From positions 1-7,151 of the forward strand of contig JAITJK010000214.1 in assembly GCA_031278935.1 (NCBI GenBank): a stretch of 7,151 bases of DNA, given 5' to 3'. This stretch comes from Spirochaetaceae bacterium. GTDB taxonomy: Bacteria; Spirochaetota; Spirochaetia; Treponematales; Breznakiellaceae. Each line of letters starts with the position of its first letter. The stretch's first letter is position 1. The notes under the pieces are model-generated. The model was not told the DNA's origin and did no database searches. It worked only from the letters and a program-made list of their open reading frames with translations. Position numbers and translations under genes: made by a program. This document shows, in pieces, positions 6,704 to 7,151 of the stretch.

Positions 6704-6799
6704 CACGGAACACCTTCCGTGTTTGTAGGCCTTTCAGGTGTACGCCGCGTTTATACGCGTCTCATACAAACCCAAGGTCGAGTCGCCGCCCATCGGCGA
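6704..6799. other. Cluster of perfect short hairpins, possible structured RNA
   Basis: Three consecutive hairpins are perfect: CACGGAA-CACC-TTCCGTG (6704-6721), CGCGT-TTAT-ACGCG (6746-6759) and TCGCCG-CCCAT-CGGCGA (6783-6799). The middle one is enclosed by a 7-bp outer stem, GTTTGTA (6721-6727) with TACAAAC (6765-6771). A weaker AGAGG/CCTCT pair (6644-6648, 6662-6666) lies to the left. No T-run follows any of them, so terminators are unlikely. I do not recognise an RNA family, and I looked for a group II intron domain V without finding one. Confidence 0.35.
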
Positions 6800-7114
6800 T
6801 ACGTAAACAGACCCCTTATGCGCAGTTGGTTTTGCTTTTATATTGTTTACTTCATAATTGTAGTCACCTCCAGTTTACGGCCTCAATGCATACGATTGAG
6901 TTATATCAGGCATGAAGTAGTCTTTTCTCTCCGTCATAGAAGATTTGGTGATTTTGCCGCGTGCATACTTGTTGCCGGAATTCCAGGTAAGTGGTTCGAT
7001 GAATTCCAAAACTCCTACCTCTTGAATAAAGTGGGTATCTCTCTCGTTAGTGCGGCTAATTACTCTAAAATACTCCGTAGTGCCCTCAATAAGGCCCGTC
7101 CACAATTGCCGTGA
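6719..7114. other. Two opposite open frames sharing one codon register, coding status unresolved
   Basis: On the plus strand a frame of 131 codons runs from a GTG at 6719. From an internal ATG at 6818 it would give MRSWFCFYIVYFIIVV, which looks like a membrane segment. On the minus strand, in the same register, a frame is open from 7129 to a TAA at 6875-6877. It then stays open for another 46 codons to a TGA at 6734-6736. The minus reading (EYFRVISRTNERDTHFIQEV) has the more protein-like composition but only a TTG start. Neither has a good ribosome binding site or a recognisable domain. At most one is real, and both may be shadows of non-coding or decayed DNA. Confidence 0.25.
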
Positions 7115-7151
7115 AGCGACTCGTTGAACCTAAAACACCTCTTGTCTTTCT

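Larger units (their letters stand above)
6539..7151. other. Gene-poor, A+T-shifted right end with no confidently supported gene
   Basis: From the end of the palindromic repeat to the window edge no frame gives a protein I recognise. By my count 6841-6960 has about 39% G+C, against about 67% for 601-660 in uvrA. The stretch contains a cluster of hairpins (6704-6799), two opposite open frames in one codon register, and no tRNA, rRNA, tmRNA or RNase P signature. It may be decayed or acquired DNA, a degenerate mobile element, or the edge of one that continues to the right. Confidence 0.6.

Noticed and set aside
6540..6720. Short minus-strand frame starting MRGAVVDPLVFEWVG near 6670
   Set aside because: It has under 50 codons, runs into the palindromic repeat, and has no good ribosome binding site or recognisable family.
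6990..7008. GTGGTTCGATGAATTCC resembling a tRNA T-loop
   Set aside because: The flanking bases do not form a T-stem, and no acceptor or anticodon arm can be built around it.

Overview
The window looks chromosomal and comes from a moderately GC-rich bacterium with an outer membrane. A spirochaete of the Treponema group is the best guess. The reasons are the very large LptD/OstA-like protein with an SAP-like N-terminal module directly after uvrA (from memory, Treponema pallidum has the same order at TP0514-TP0515), and a BspA-type leucine-rich-repeat protein of the kind abundant in gut treponemes. The assignment rests on gene content and remembered synteny; no search was run.

Layout. Positions 1-927 (+) hold the C-terminal part of UvrA, starting at its second Walker A motif. 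A GTGA overlap links it to a complete 1135-residue LptD-like outer-membrane protein (924-4331, +). Convergent to these, on the minus strand, lie a Cof-type HAD phosphatase (4425-5243) and a 263-residue leucine-rich-repeat protein with no signal peptide (5381-6172). The two minus-strand genes are 137 bases apart. Each has a possible -10 box, so they may be separate transcripts.

From about 6180 to the right edge the sequence is accessory or decayed. It holds an imperfect 27-bp direct repeat flanking the possible promoter of the LRR gene, an 80-bp palindromic MITE-like repeat (6459-6538), and about 600 bases with no convincing gene. Inside that last stretch are several perfect short hairpins (6704-6799) and two open frames in the same codon register on opposite strands, set in DNA clearly richer in A+T than the genes.

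The genes do not form one pathway. UvrA acts in nucleotide-excision repair, LptD in outer-membrane biogenesis, the HAD enzyme in cytoplasmic phosphate-ester metabolism, and the LRR protein has no known role. The uvrA-lptD coupling looks like conserved gene order rather than shared function. I see no clear new defence or mobile system. The most unusual points are the LptD architecture (SAP-like module, exactly two cysteines) and the structured, gene-poor right end.
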